From NCBI GenBank assembly GCA_013289065.1, contig JABDAP010000005.1, positions 1 through 48,785 of the forward strand: 48,785 nt of DNA, given 5' to 3'. Position numbers and translations under genes: made by a program. Positions within the stretch are counted from its first letter, which is position 1; every line of letters starts with the position of its first letter. Under the pieces are notes generated by a model. It was given only the letters and a program-made list of their open reading frames with translations. It made no database searches and had not been told where the DNA came from. This document shows, in pieces, positions 1 through 8,199 of the stretch. This DNA is from Bacteroidota bacterium. GTDB taxonomy: Bacteria > Bacteroidota > Bacteroidia > Chitinophagales > Chitinophagaceae.

Positions 1-719
1 TTGAGATCATCTGTTAATGAATAGCCATATAAAGCAAGCAATTTATTTTTTTCTTTGTCCCAGTTACGGATGCTGTCGAAATAATTTGGCCCGTAATTAT
101 GCAACAGCTGAAGCAACACAATATTTTTATGAACACAGAGCGGATGTTCCGTATCGCTTTGGCAGGTGCAGCTGGTATCAAAATTCCGTTCTTCATTTTT
201 CTGGATCACCACTTTGAACTGTTCGCCTTCAAATTCCAGTTCAGCCAATACACGTTCATCTTTTGCTTCAATGATATTACTTCGGGTACTGCGTAAATAA
301 TTTTCTGCTGTTTCAAAATTTTCCTGTGCCGATAACATGCGTATCAGTTTCAGCTCAAGCTGTTTCATTTTCACAACGGTGTGGCGCTGGTCGTAAATAG
401 TTTCTTTATCACCCAGTAAGTTTTTGTCGAGCATATCCTGCAGGTGAAACAATGCGCCTGCTTTATGGCGGCAGATCTCAGAAAGGTTATATGGACAACT
501 GCAGCGAAGTGATAATGTTTTTGGGTCTTTAAACTGGTTGATATGCACTTTATAAAAAGTTGCATAACCATCATCTTTTACACGAAAGATAACAGATGCC
601 ATCAGGTCATCATATTCTATCAGCTCCACATTGCCCAATGCATGGATCTTTTTTCCCCGACGGATCACTTCCTCGGTACCGCTGTTATAGATATGTTTTA
701 CGAGATAAGGTAGCGCCAT
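1..719 (-). CDS. SWIM zinc-finger protein, N-terminus (probable SNF2-family helicase), partial
   Basis: The reading frame is open from an ATG at 719 to the window edge (about 239 residues), so the gene continues to the left. Two SWIM-type zinc fingers (CxC...CxH) are visible: Cys73, Cys75, Cys83, His85 and Cys184, Cys186, Cys195, His197. In Bacteroidota, an N-terminus of this kind usually precedes a long SNF2-type DEAD/DEAH helicase, where SWIM domains bind DNA or protein. The helicase motors themselves lie outside the window, so that part is inference. A TACTTTTG -7 box at 823-830 would give a leader of about 95 bases that contains the inverted repeat at 726-805. It could also be a stand-alone SWIM protein. 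Confidence 0.75.
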   Translation of the reverse strand, partial: MALPYLVKHIYNSGTEEVIRRGKKIHALGNVELIEYDDLMASVIFRVKDDGYATFYKVHINQFKDPKTLSLRCSCPYNLSEICRHKAGALFHLQDMLDKNLLGDKETIYDQRHTVVKMKQLELKLIRMLSAQENFETAENYLRSTRSNIIEAKDERVLAELEFEGEQFKVVIQKNEERNFDTSCTCQSDTEHPLCVHKNIVLLQLLHNYGPNYFDSIRNWDKEKNKLLALYGYSLTDDL

Positions 720-725
720 ACATTT

Positions 726-805
726 AGTCTGAAGCCTGGAGTTAGAAGTCTGGAGTCAAGAGATCAGGATCAATACTTCAGACTCCAGTCTTCTAACTTC
801 AGACT
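726..805. repeat. Inverted word-repeat, TCTGGAGT family
   Basis: The left arm (726-757) is built of variants of AGTCTGGAGTTAGA. The right arm (781-805) is close to its reverse complement, so the region can fold into a hairpin. The same words recur at 1765-1803. It lies between the end of comB and the start of the SWIM gene. Confidence 0.8.
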
Positions 806-822
806 CATTCAAGGGCAATTTG

Positions 823-830
823 CAAAAGTA
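823..830 (-). promoter_or_regulatory. -7 box TACTTTTG, SWIM gene
   Basis: A perfect match to the Bacteroidota -7 consensus TAnnTTTG on the minus strand, 104 bases before the ATG at 719. No good -33 TTG is seen at the right distance, so this is a moderate call. Confidence 0.4.
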
Positions 831-953
831 AAGGAAAGAGGGCCGGTTTCCGAAAAGAAATAAAAAAATAATCCCCGAAAAGTGTAGAAATCAGGTTGTC
901 TTTTATGGAATTTAACCAGCTGTTGGGAAATGTGAAGTAGCCATCTGTTCAAA

Positions 954-1682
954 TCAAACCGTTTCAACAACCAGGTCGCCGTTTTTATAAAACGGAAGCG
1001 TATTCGCTACATCTTTTGTAACACAATATTCAAGATCAGATTCCAGCCCGTATGATGCCAGCCGGTGCCAATGTGTAGTATTACGTATAAAGCTGAACAT
1101 ATCTTTTTTATGCAGCCCATACATATTTGATGCCATCAGGCTGCTGTCGCAATGGATCGTAAAATGATCTTTCACTTCATCGATCACAGCGCCTGCAAAC
1201 AATGTGTCTTCGAGGTTAAACCTGTCTTTCCAGGCAGAGCAACCCAGTATCACATTTTTATCCTGCGAAACAAGATGATCACAAACAGCCGACAGGTTTG
1301 GGAATGAACCGGTAACTACTTCAGCGGCGCCGTTGTTAAGCGCCATATGTAATAACCTGGTGCCGTTAGTAGTGGTAAGCACTAATGTTTTTCCCTCAAT
1401 AAATGAACGTGGGTATTCAGCGGGTGAGTTTCCGTATGACAAACCCGGTATTATTTTACCATCACGTTCACCCGCAGTAATGCCACCGGTATTTTTTCCG
1501 ATCTGGATACATTGTTCTACCGAATCAACCGGTATCACTCTTGCAGCTCCATTATACAAAGCAGTGGCGATCGTAGATGTTGCACGGAACACATCGATGA
1601 TCACTACTACGCTGTTGGTAATATCATAGATATCCAACAACCGTGGCGACAGAACGGTATGAAGTACAGGTTTTTGTTTCAT
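954..1682 (-). CDS. comB: 2-phosphosulfolactate phosphatase ComB
   Basis: A 242-residue protein of the ComB family, which hydrolyses 2-phosphosulfolactate to sulfolactate (first characterised in coenzyme M synthesis; also present in many bacteria that make no CoM). Family motifs are visible: DVFRATST near residue 30, GERDG in the middle and TTTNGTR. Length is normal. The start is ATG 1682: a TTG nine bases upstream in frame lies inside the -7 box TATCTTTG (1689-1696) and so would not be in the mRNA. The leader is nearly absent. The next gene downstream is the SWIM gene, beyond a hairpin repeat. Confidence 0.9.
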   Translation of the reverse strand: MKQKPVLHTVLSPRLLDIYDITNSVVVIIDVFRATSTIATALYNGAARVIPVDSVEQCIQIGKNTGGITAGERDGKIIPGLSYGNSPAEYPRSFIEGKTLVLTTTNGTRLLHMALNNGAAEVVTGSFPNLSAVCDHLVSQDKNVILGCSAWKDRFNLEDTLFAGAVIDEVKDHFTIHCDSSLMASNMYGLHKKDMFSFIRNTTHWHRLASYGLESDLEYCVTKDVANTLPFYKNGDLVVETV

Positions 1683-1688
1683 GCACCG

Positions 1689-1696
1689 CAAAGATA
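1689..1696 (-). promoter_or_regulatory. -7 box TATCTTTG, comB
   Basis: Perfect TAnnTTTG on the minus strand, only 6 bases before the comB ATG (1682). Transcription would begin at or next to the start codon. Confidence 0.7.
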
Positions 1697-1723
1697 AATG
1701 CTGCGGGTGAATATTGAACAGAG

Positions 1724-1751
1724 AATGGTGAATAGTGAATGGTGAATAGTG
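1724..1751. repeat. Two tandem copies of a 14-bp unit
   Basis: The unit AATGGTGAATAGTG occurs at 1724-1737 and again at 1738-1751 without interruption. It lies between ssb and comB and shows the same word-repeat style as the other intergenic elements. Confidence 0.85.
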
Positions 1752-1764
1752 AGACTTTCTAATG

Positions 1765-1803
1765 TAACTCCAGACTCCAGACTTCTAACTCCAGACTTTT
1801 GAC
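1765..1803. repeat. Single arm of the TCTGGAGT repeat family
   Basis: ACTCCAGACT and TTCTAACTCCAG words, matching the right arm of the 726-805 element. No mirror arm is present here, so this looks like a half-copy. It abuts the 3' end of ssb. Confidence 0.7.
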
Positions 1804-1809
1804 TGTTCA

Positions 1810-2145
1810 TCACTTTTTCGTCAATATCAACAACTCGTTCGCATGTATTTCAGTAACATAACGCTTGATACCTTGTTTATCTGTATAATTTTTATTGATC
1901 AGTTTTCCTTCAATGGCCACTTCTGTTCCTTTTACGAGATATTTTTCAGCGATCTCCGCCAGTTTACCCCAGGCCGTTACATTGTGCCATTGCGTATCTG
2001 TTACTTTTTCGCCCTGGGCATTTTTGTAGCTTTCATTGGTAGCTACACTCAGGTTAGCTACTTTTTTTCCATCGGCAATGGTTTTTATTTCAGGCATTTT
2101 TCCAAGATGGCCGATCAGTTGCACTTTGTTTTTAATTGCGTTCAT
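1810..2145 (-). CDS. ssb: Single-stranded DNA-binding protein, short form
   Basis: An 111-residue OB-fold Ssb that begins MNAIKNKVQLIGHLGK and includes the typical WHNVTAWGKLAEIAEKYL segment in which conserved aromatics stack on ssDNA. It ends just after the OB fold at ELLILTKK. It therefore lacks the Gly/Gln-rich linker and the acidic Asp-Asp-Ile-Pro-Phe type tail by which canonical Ssb recruits repair proteins. It is likely a secondary Ssb paralogue that coats DNA without docking partners. A weak -7 box, CATATTTG, lies at 2203-2210. It stands alone with comB downstream. Confidence 0.92.
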   Translation of the reverse strand: MNAIKNKVQLIGHLGKMPEIKTIADGKKVANLSVATNESYKNAQGEKVTDTQWHNVTAWGKLAEIAEKYLVKGTEVAIEGKLINKNYTDKQGIKRYVTEIHANELLILTKK

Positions 2146-2202
2146 AGCAGTTCAGTTATAATAATTAAATAAGTACGATAAAAAATATCGCTGTTAACTG
2201 AA

Positions 2203-2210
2203 CAAATATG
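2203..2210 (-). promoter_or_regulatory. Weak -7 box CATATTTG, ssb
   Basis: One mismatch to TAnnTTTG on the minus strand, with a TTG-like -33 triplet (CAA at 2228-2230 on the plus strand) 17 bases further upstream. It would give a leader of about 50 bases. Confidence 0.35.
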
Positions 2211-2283
2211 ACTTTGCCAAAAGACGACAACAGGTAGTTAAGCGTTTACTTTCGTATGTAAGTATTTGTAAACGGGTAACCAT

Positions 2284-2347
2284 CTCTCCGCGCCATCTGC
2301 TTTTTTTTACCGCAGAGGCGCAAAGAGCGCGGAGATTATGCAGAGAG
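2284..2347. repeat. GC-rich CCGCAGAGGCGCAAAG family element
   Basis: TCTCCGCGC at 2284-2292 can pair with GCGCGGAGA at 2327-2335. The right part carries the CCGCAGAGGCGCAAAG words seen again at about 5898-5988, 12231-12264, 26791-26865, 32261-32326 and 42023-42106. It sits in the divergent gap between ssb and the GNAT gene. Confidence 0.75.
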
Positions 2348-2385
2348 GGGGGTGTATAAAATGGTTGTTTCAATATAACTTCTTT

Positions 2386-2393
2386 TAACTTTG
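2386..2393 (+). promoter_or_regulatory. -7 box TAACTTTG, GNAT operon
   Basis: Perfect TAnnTTTG with a TTG -33 element at 2365-2367 (18-base gap). The ATG at 2400 is 6 bases further on, which places the start codon at or beside the transcription start. Confidence 0.75.
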
Positions 2394-2399
2394 TTCTCC

Positions 2400-3017
2400 A
2401 TGAAAAAACAATGGATCCCACATCCAACAATTTTACAAGGGCAGCTGGTTGACCTGATCCCATTGGAAAAAGAACATTTTGCAGAATTATTTCTCGCATC
2501 ATCCGATAAAGAACTTTGGGAATTTGTTCCAACCAACTGTTCTGTTAAAGAAACATTTGATGCCGCTTACTCAACTGCATTGGCCGAAAGGGAAAAAGGA
2601 AATGAATACCCGTTTATCATCATTCACAAAAAAACAAACAGGATCATCGGCTCCACAAGATTGTTTGAAATATTCGCTGAACACAAAAAACTGGAGATCG
2701 GGTGGACCTGGATAACCCGCGAATACTGGGGCACATCTGTAAACCTCGAATGCAAATTATTATTACTCGGTTTTTGTTTTGAAAAATCAGGCGCTGTCCG
2801 TGTTCAGCTAAAAACAAAAGATACCAATTTACGTTCACGAAAAGCCATTGAAAAGATCGGTGCAAAGTTTGAAGGCATATGGCGGAAAGACAAGATCCAG
2901 GATGACGGAACATCCCGCAACGCAGCCTACTACAGCATTCTCGACGATGAATGGGCGGACGCAAAAAATAAGATCCTTTTTGAAATTACTGAAAAAGAAA
3001 AAGCCACACATACATGA
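2400..3017 (+). CDS. GNAT N-acetyltransferase, RimJ/RimL type
   Basis: A 205-residue GCN5-related acetyltransferase. The RimJ/RimL signature is visible: LIPLEKEHFAELF near the start, the central strand IIGSTRLFEI, then VQLKTKDTNLRSRKAIEKIGAKFEG, where the acetyl-CoA pocket and 'N-S-r-a-ek-G' motif sit. The acceptor is unknown; relatives acetylate ribosomal proteins, amino sugars or drugs. ATG 2400 is chosen over an in-frame TTG at 2391 because that TTG lies inside the -7 box. The stop overlaps the next gene by 4 bases (ATGA), which implies an operon. Confidence 0.85.
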   Translation: MKKQWIPHPTILQGQLVDLIPLEKEHFAELFLASSDKELWEFVPTNCSVKETFDAAYSTALAEREKGNEYPFIIIHKKTNRIIGSTRLFEIFAEHKKLEIGWTWITREYWGTSVNLECKLLLLGFCFEKSGAVRVQLKTKDTNLRSRKAIEKIGAKFEGIWRKDKIQDDGTSRNAAYYSILDDEWADAKNKILFEITEKEKATHT

Positions 3018-4144
3018 TCATACCCAATCAAAAACACCTCTTCACCATTCCCGGCGATGTTAGTTATATGAACTGCGCTTATATGTCGCCATTACTGAAA
3101 AAAGTAAATGAAGCCGGTATTGCCGCGATCAATAAAAGAAATGGCCCGTGGCAATATAAAATAATGGAAGACTGGTTCGGCCCCGGCGAAGAGTTGCGCC
3201 AGTTGTTTGCAAACATCATCGGGGCAGGCAAGGAAAATATTGCATTGATCCCGTCTGTCAGTTATGGAATTGCAGTTGCTGCAAATAATATTACACTTAC
3301 ACCTCAACAAAAGATCATTCTGCTCGATCAGCAATATCCTTCCGATGTATATGCATGGCGCGAATTGTGCAACAGAACCGGCGCTGAGATCATTACGGTA
3401 AAAAATAAAGCCGGTGAAAACTGGACGGATGCGATCTTGTCAAAAATAGACAGCAACACCGGCCTCGTTAGCGTTCCGAACTGTCACTGGACCGATGGAA
3501 GTTTTATTGATCTTGAAAAAATAAGTGCGGCAACAAAAACTGTGCATGCAAAACTGGTGGTTGATGCGAGCCAGTCGCTTGGCGCATTTCCGCTGAATAT
3601 AAAAAAGATAGACCCGGATTTTTTAATAACCGTCGGTTATAAATGGTTAATGGGGCCATACGGGCTCGGCTATTTATATGCAGCGGATCAGTATTGCGAA
3701 ACAGGCAAGCCGATCGAATTTTCGTGGCTGAATAAAATGGGCAGCGAAGATTTCAGCGGGCTGGTTGAATATGTTGATGAATACAAACCCGGCGCGAGAA
3801 GATTTGACGTGGGCGAGTTTCCCAGCTTTACAAATGTGCAGATGGCCATTGCTGCTTTAACGCAGATACTGGATTGGGGCGTAGAAAATATCCAGGAAAC
3901 GATCGCCGTATTAACCGGTGAGATCGAAAACAAAGCAAAAGCGATGGGATTTGAAACACCTGAAAAAACCAGCCGCACAGGGCATATCATCGGCATCCGT
4001 TTCCCCGGCAAAAACGTAGCTGACTTAAATAAAAAATTGATTGAAAATAAGATCAGCATCAGCATTCGTGGAAACAGTATGCGCGTTGCGCCGCATTTGT
4101 ATAATGGCCGGGAAGATATTGAGAAGTTGTTTTCGTTTTTATAA
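3014..4144 (+). CDS. Aminotransferase class V-fold PLP enzyme
   Basis: A 376-residue protein of fold-type I class V (cysteine desulfurase / isopenicillin-N-epimerase-like). The Schiff-base lysine is in VGYKWLMGPYGLGYLY and the PLP-phosphate/ring motif is VVDASQSLGAFP; the N-terminus YMNCAYMSPL is typical of the epimerase-like branch. The substrate cannot be read from sequence. It overlaps the GNAT gene by 4 bases and the next gene by 1 base, so it is the middle gene of a translationally coupled operon. A Tat-exported relative lies at 46368-47663. Confidence 0.85.
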   Translation: MIIPNQKHLFTIPGDVSYMNCAYMSPLLKKVNEAGIAAINKRNGPWQYKIMEDWFGPGEELRQLFANIIGAGKENIALIPSVSYGIAVAANNITLTPQQKIILLDQQYPSDVYAWRELCNRTGAEIITVKNKAGENWTDAILSKIDSNTGLVSVPNCHWTDGSFIDLEKISAATKTVHAKLVVDASQSLGAFPLNIKKIDPDFLITVGYKWLMGPYGLGYLYAADQYCETGKPIEFSWLNKMGSEDFSGLVEYVDEYKPGARRFDVGEFPSFTNVQMAIAALTQILDWGVENIQETIAVLTGEIENKAKAMGFETPEKTSRTGHIIGIRFPGKNVADLNKKLIENKISISIRGNSMRVAPHLYNGREDIEKLFSFL

Positions 4145-5358
4145 TGATCAACATGAAATACCTGCAAATATTTTTGGGGATCCTACTCATCAGCAGCTGC
4201 CGCGAACCAGCTAAGAATACTATTGCTTCCATCCGGCATGCTGTTATTTCTGATCAGTCTGTATCATTAGGAAATGACAATAATCTTTTCAGGGCCGTAC
4301 AAAAAAACGCAGACGGCAATTATCTTTTACAGTTAAGAGTTATGCCGGACAGCGGCAGCAAGGAAGAAAAGCAGTATGGGGTAAATTATTTTTTAAAAAT
4401 GTCTCCCAACGGTGAGGTCCTCGGTAAAAAACGCATCTCACCGGATAATTTTCCTGAACAGTACGTTGAAACAGCAGATGGGTTTTACGGTGTTACCCAC
4501 GACTTTGATACAATGATCCCGGATGGCGATAACTATTTAAAAAAATATGATAAAGACTGGAATGTTATCTGGAGTAAAAAGATCAGCAAGCCGGGATCGC
4601 CGGATGCAACCATTTTATTGGCATTGACAAACAAAAAGGAATTGTTGATCGTTACAAATGAAATACAGCTTCCGCGTAAGCCGGTACTGCAATACGGAGT
4701 AGCCATAAGAAGGTACACACCTGATGGAAAAATGATCGCTGAAAAATTTTATGCTAAAAAAGGCCTCATCAATTCCGTTTCACTAATAGAGGTTGCTGAT
4801 CATAATTACCTCCTGTCAAACTTATACCTGCCGGGCAAATTGACGGAAGACATGTGGTTATTGAAAATAAATAATGAAGGAGATACATTATGGACAAAAA
4901 CATATGCTTCTTTTTCTCCCGGCCAATCGCTCCGGTTAAAAGATTCCGGCTTTCTGTTTTATGGAACCGGTTACGATTGTTCTGATAAAAAAACGGACAG
5001 CTGCCGATTTCTCACAATCACAAAAACAGACAGGTATGGAAATATTCTCTGGAAAAAAGAAATGAGGCAGAATTCTTCTGAAAAAGATGGCAATGTAATT
5101 GAACTGGCCAATCATCATTTCTTTTTTGCGGCCGTTATACAACCTGCAAAAGATAAGATTGCCACAAATTATATTTTTGAATTGGATACAGACGGTAAAA
5201 TGGTGTACGATAAAAAGTTTGACTTTCCCACAAATGGCTACTTTGTTCCGCTGCTTATCCAGGGAAATAAACAGGTTATCATGGTTTCAGAAAAAAATAT
5301 TTCAAAGTTTGGCGATCGCTTTCATGATGTGATCGTAATAACGAAGCTGGCAGAATAA
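4144..5358 (+). CDS. Lipoprotein with beta-propeller-like repeats
   Basis: The protein has 404 residues from the ATG overlapping the previous stop (TAATG), or 401 from the ATG at 4153. A lipoprotein signal ends at LISSC, so it is probably anchored in the outer or inner membrane facing the periplasm or surface. The body holds about four repeats with a 'D..G..lW.K' core (NVIWSKK, DTLWTKT, NILWKKE, KMVYDKK), which resemble propeller blades. No enzyme motif is seen. Cotranscription with the PLP enzyme suggests a linked role, but the function is unknown. Confidence 0.75.
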   Translation: MINMKYLQIFLGILLISSCREPAKNTIASIRHAVISDQSVSLGNDNNLFRAVQKNADGNYLLQLRVMPDSGSKEEKQYGVNYFLKMSPNGEVLGKKRISPDNFPEQYVETADGFYGVTHDFDTMIPDGDNYLKKYDKDWNVIWSKKISKPGSPDATILLALTNKKELLIVTNEIQLPRKPVLQYGVAIRRYTPDGKMIAEKFYAKKGLINSVSLIEVADHNYLLSNLYLPGKLTEDMWLLKINNEGDTLWTKTYASFSPGQSLRLKDSGFLFYGTGYDCSDKKTDSCRFLTITKTDRYGNILWKKEMRQNSSEKDGNVIELANHHFFFAAVIQPAKDKIATNYIFELDTDGKMVYDKKFDFPTNGYFVPLLIQGNKQVIMVSEKNISKFGDRFHDVIVITKLAE

Positions 5359-5487
5359 GCACAAATAGTCTATGTGTGCATAGAATACCACGTTAAAAAA
5401 CTTACCAATAGTTATAAATACGCTATCCCATTTTTCACTATCCGCGTACATTAGCATTGTTTGTAACCCGCATCTAAAAATTATTTT

Positions 5488-5862
5488 ATGATAGAGGTAA
5501 CAAGAGCCTGCTTAAGTTGCAATGATCATCTTCGCGGAAGAACAGATAAAAAATTCTGTAACGATTATTGCCGTAATGCGTACAACAATTCTCTCAACAG
5601 CGATGGTAATAAAAACGTACGCAATATCAATCACATACTGCGAAAGAACCGGCGCATATTGGAAAGCATGTTGCATCCCGGCAGGCATATCGCTAAAATG
5701 TCAAAGCAAAAATTAAATGCAAAAGGTTTTTCTTTCCTTTATTTCACACATATAACCACCAACAGAAAAGGAAGCCGTTATCATTTCTGTTATGAATATG
5801 GTTACCTGATTTTGGATGGGGACGGTGTGATAGTTATAAAACGCAATGCAAAGACTGAATAA
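5488..5862 (+). CDS. Zinc-ribbon protein of unknown function
   Basis: A 124-residue protein. The N-terminus has CLSCNDHLRGRTDKKFCNDYC, a CxxC...CxxxC zinc ribbon (Cys8, Cys11, then two near residues 24 and 28), followed by RNAYNN and a basic region NINHILRKNRRILE. I recognise the pattern as a conserved Bacteroidota hypothetical (DUF2116-like ribbon) but know no function. The C-terminal half is beta-rich (YHFCYEYGYLILDGDGVIVIKR) and may be membrane-proximal or a small-ligand domain. It stands alone, with no clear -7 box. Confidence 0.75.
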   Translation: MIEVTRACLSCNDHLRGRTDKKFCNDYCRNAYNNSLNSDGNKNVRNINHILRKNRRILESMLHPGRHIAKMSKQKLNAKGFSFLYFTHITTNRKGSRYHFCYEYGYLILDGDGVIVIKRNAKTE

Positions 5863-5897
5863 AACATATGCTGTGAAATCTCAGTCACTCTTTGAGC

Positions 5898-5988
5898 TCT
5901 CTGTGCGCATTCCTTCGTGCCCTCTGTGGTTAATAGCCGCAATCGATAACCGCAGAGGGCGCAAAGTTTTGCACAGAGGTTCGCAGAG
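5898..5988. repeat. GC-rich CCGCAGAGG inverted element
   Basis: The left arm (5898-5934, CTCTGTGCGC...CCCTCTGTGGTTAA) is largely complementary to the right arm (5948-5988, AACCGCAGAGGGCGCAAAG...GCAGAG). It lies between convergent genes (zinc ribbon and rlpA), where it could also act as a two-way terminator. Confidence 0.75.
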
Positions 5989-6043
5989 TTTTAATAGCAG
6001 AATGCTTTGAATAATAATAAACCATGATTCACTGGTGATCGAT

Positions 6044-6424
6044 TCAATAACTGATCTTCACTTTTACAACTCCGGCATTTACCATATCAATTTTTCGGGC
6101 CGCTGTTCGTGTAAGATCAATGATGCGCCCTGAAACATATGGCCCACGGTCATTCACCCGTACTTTTACTGTTTTGCCATTGGTGAGATTGGTCACTTTT
6201 ACTTTCGTGCCAAACGGAAGTGTTTTATGTGCAGCGGTAAACTCCGATGAATTATATATTTCACCATTCGCTGTTTTTTTCCCGTTATAACTTTCAGAAT
6301 AGAATGATGCCAGGCCCGTTTCCGATCCGCTCACATACACAGAAGATGATGAGACAGTTTTCCTGTGGCAGGAAGTTGCCAGTATTAACAGCAGGAGAAA
6401 AAAAGGCAGTGTTCTTTTCAACAT
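6044..6424 (-). CDS. rlpA: RlpA-like septal-ring lipoprotein
   Basis: A 126-residue lipoprotein (lipobox ATSC near residue 19) with a single double-psi beta-barrel (DPBB) domain: GLASFYSESYNGKKTANGE, then AAHKTLPFGTKVKVTNL and VRVNDRGPYVSGRIIDLT. RlpA proteins act as lytic transglycosylases on peptide-stripped peptidoglycan; the catalytic Asp (NDRGP) and the GlyLysLysThr-Ala region are present. There is no C-terminal SPOR domain, as is common in Bacteroidota. A TAGATTTG -7 box at 6429-6436 ends 4 bases before the ATG. Confidence 0.88.
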   Translation of the reverse strand: MLKRTLPFFLLLLILATSCHRKTVSSSSVYVSGSETGLASFYSESYNGKKTANGEIYNSSEFTAAHKTLPFGTKVKVTNLTNGKTVKVRVNDRGPYVSGRIIDLTRTAARKIDMVNAGVVKVKISY

Positions 6425-6428
6425 TCCA

Positions 6429-6436
6429 CAAATCTA
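6429..6436 (-). promoter_or_regulatory. -7 box TAGATTTG, rlpA
   Basis: Perfect TAnnTTTG on the minus strand, 4 bases before the rlpA ATG at 6424; a near-leaderless arrangement. Confidence 0.65.
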
Positions 6437-6522
6437 TCCCGTAGTATCTGCAGAAGAAAGGATTTATTATTAACAATGATCGCGTATTGTTAATAATGGT
6501 GGCTATTTTAATGACGAAGTAA

Positions 6523-7608
6523 TTACGCAAAAGGCGCTTTGACCACTTTTGCTTTTACCAATGTATTGCGGATATCAATAAATATATCGCTATCCAGCGC
6601 TGCATCAGAAACAGCTACATAGCCTAACCCGATCGCTTTTGCAAGCGAAGGGGATTGTGTACCGCTGGTTACTTTGCCAATGGTATTTCCTGCTGCATCT
6701 TTAATTAAATAATCATGGCGCGGAATGCCGCGGTCGATCATTTCAAAACCAACCAGTTTGCGTGTAACGCCTTCGGCTTTTTGTTTTTGTAAAATTTCTT
6801 TCGCAGTAAAATCTTTGGTGAATTTGGTGATCCATCCAAGCCCGCCTTCCAATGGCGAAGTAGTATCATCAATATCATTTCCATATAAACAATAACCCAT
6901 TTCCAAACGAAGCGTATCCCTTGCTCCAAGCCCGATCGGTTTCAAACCCTGTGGTGTACCGGTCTCAAATATCGCATCCCATATTTTATCTGCGTCGCCG
7001 TCTTTGTCTTCAAAATAAATTTCAACACCGCCCGATCCTGTGTAACCGGTTGCACTCACCACTACATTATCAACGCCTGCAAATTTTCCTTTGGTAAAAG
7101 TGTAGTATTTTAAATTCATGATATCGGTATCAACCAATGGCTGCAATATTTTGGTAGCATTGGGCCCCTGTATCGCAAGCAAACATGTTTTGTCGCTGAT
7201 ATTATGCATCTCAACATTTTTCGTGTTGTATTTGCTGATCCAGTTCCAGTCCTTCTCGATATTCGAAGCATTCACTACGATCATATATGTTTTATTCTGC
7301 TCAAGGCAATACACGATCAGGTCATCAACGATCCCCCCCTGTTCATTCGGCAGGCAACTATACTGCGCCTGGCCATCTGTAATTTTTGATGCATCATTCG
7401 AAGTAACTCTTTGGATCAGGTCCAGTGCATTCTCTCCTTTTACTATGAACTCGCCCATATGGCTCACATCAAACACACCGGCATTTTTGCGAACGGCTGC
7501 ATGTTCATCATTGATACCTGTATAACTGATGGGCATATTGTAACCGGCAAACTCGGCCATTTTTGCGCCAAGTGCAATGTGTTTCTGTGTAAAGGGAGTT
7601 GATTTCAT
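6523..7608 (-). CDS. gcvT: Aminomethyltransferase, glycine cleavage T protein
   Basis: A 361-residue GcvT. It moves the methylene group from aminomethyl-lipoyl H protein to tetrahydrofolate and releases ammonia. Diagnostic segments are [40 protein letters not shown], then [22 protein letters not shown], which carries the folate-site Asp/Arg cluster. ATG 7608 gives the normal N-terminus ([10 protein letters not shown]); the 25 extra in-frame residues upstream contain the -7 box at 7631-7638 and are not conserved-looking. The H protein gene is 15 kb away at 23183, so the system is not one operon here. Confidence 0.96.
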   Translation of the reverse strand: MKSTPFTQKHIALGAKMAEFAGYNMPISYTGINDEHAAVRKNAGVFDVSHMGEFIVKGENALDLIQRVTSNDASKITDGQAQYSCLPNEQGGIVDDLIVYCLEQNKTYMIVVNASNIEKDWNWISKYNTKNVEMHNISDKTCLLAIQGPNATKILQPLVDTDIMNLKYYTFTKGKFAGVDNVVVSATGYTGSGGVEIYFEDKDGDADKIWDAIFETGTPQGLKPIGLGARDTLRLEMGYCLYGNDIDDTTSPLEGGLGWITKFTKDFTAKEILQKQKAEGVTRKLVGFEMIDRGIPRHDYLIKDAAGNTIGKVTSGTQSPSLAKAIGLGYVAVSDAALDSDIFIDIRNTLVKAKVVKAPFA

Positions 7609-7630
7609 CTGGCAATCTTTATTGATGCCG

Positions 7631-7638
7631 CAAAAATA
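7631..7638 (-). promoter_or_regulatory. -7 box TATTTTTG, gcvT
   Basis: Perfect TAnnTTTG on the minus strand, 22 bases before the gcvT ATG (7608). It supports the shorter start. Confidence 0.6.
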
Positions 7639-7710
7639 GGTGAAGGATGAGTGACGGAAAAATAAAAAGCAGCAGGTCCGCACCTGCTGCTCCCTGTTTT
7701 GAGCGATTGA

Positions 7711-8106
7711 TCAATTCTCTGTTAGTTTTTGTTTCAGCCTTTCACCCAGTTCTTTGATCCTGTAATAAGAATGAAAATCATTTTCGTTCTTATCCAGTTT
7801 GATAAACAAAGCGCCGGGTGTTGTTTTGATATAAAAATTTGTTTTGTCGTCCAGTGTAACCAATGCATTCATATCTGCATTGGTAAAAAAATGTTTCATG
7901 TGCAGCTGGTCATCAATGTATTTCTGTACACGGTATGTTTTGCTCCTCGCAAATGTGGCCGACAATTGATAAGCATTATCCGTTTCTCTCACATTGAACG
8001 ATAAATTATGATCGTGATGAAACCAATAGATCCTGCGCACTGCAAAACCAACAAAACAAACCGCGAGAAACATTACTGCGATAAAGATTACAGATTCTTT
8101 TTTCAT
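7711..8106 (-). CDS. Small single-pass membrane protein after PspC
   Basis: A 131-residue protein from ATG 8106 (MKKESVIFIAV). One membrane segment (about residues 5-25) is followed by a soluble region with SKTYRVQKYIDDQLHMKHFF and TLDDKTNFYIKTTPGALFIKLDK. I do not recognise the family. It is the last gene of the small protein - PadR - PspC run on this strand, 93 bases after PspC, and may share its function in envelope stress. A longer in-frame start at 8193 would add a non-hydrophobic N-terminus in front of the signal anchor and is less likely. Confidence 0.65.
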   Translation of the reverse strand: MKKESVIFIAVMFLAVCFVGFAVRRIYWFHHDHNLSFNVRETDNAYQLSATFARSKTYRVQKYIDDQLHMKHFFTNADMNALVTLDDKTNFYIKTTPGALFIKLDKNENDFHSYYRIKELGERLKQKLTEN

Positions 8107-8199
8107 AATAGCAGGTTTTTGTAAAATGATTGTGTGATAAGGGAAGAACCCCATCCTGTGATCAAGACAGGGTTCTTGTTGTCCCAACTTCAACCGAGT

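Noticed and set aside
2194..2532. 112-residue minus-strand ORF
   Set aside because: Covers the GC-rich repeat and the promoter and start of the GNAT gene; no family resemblance.
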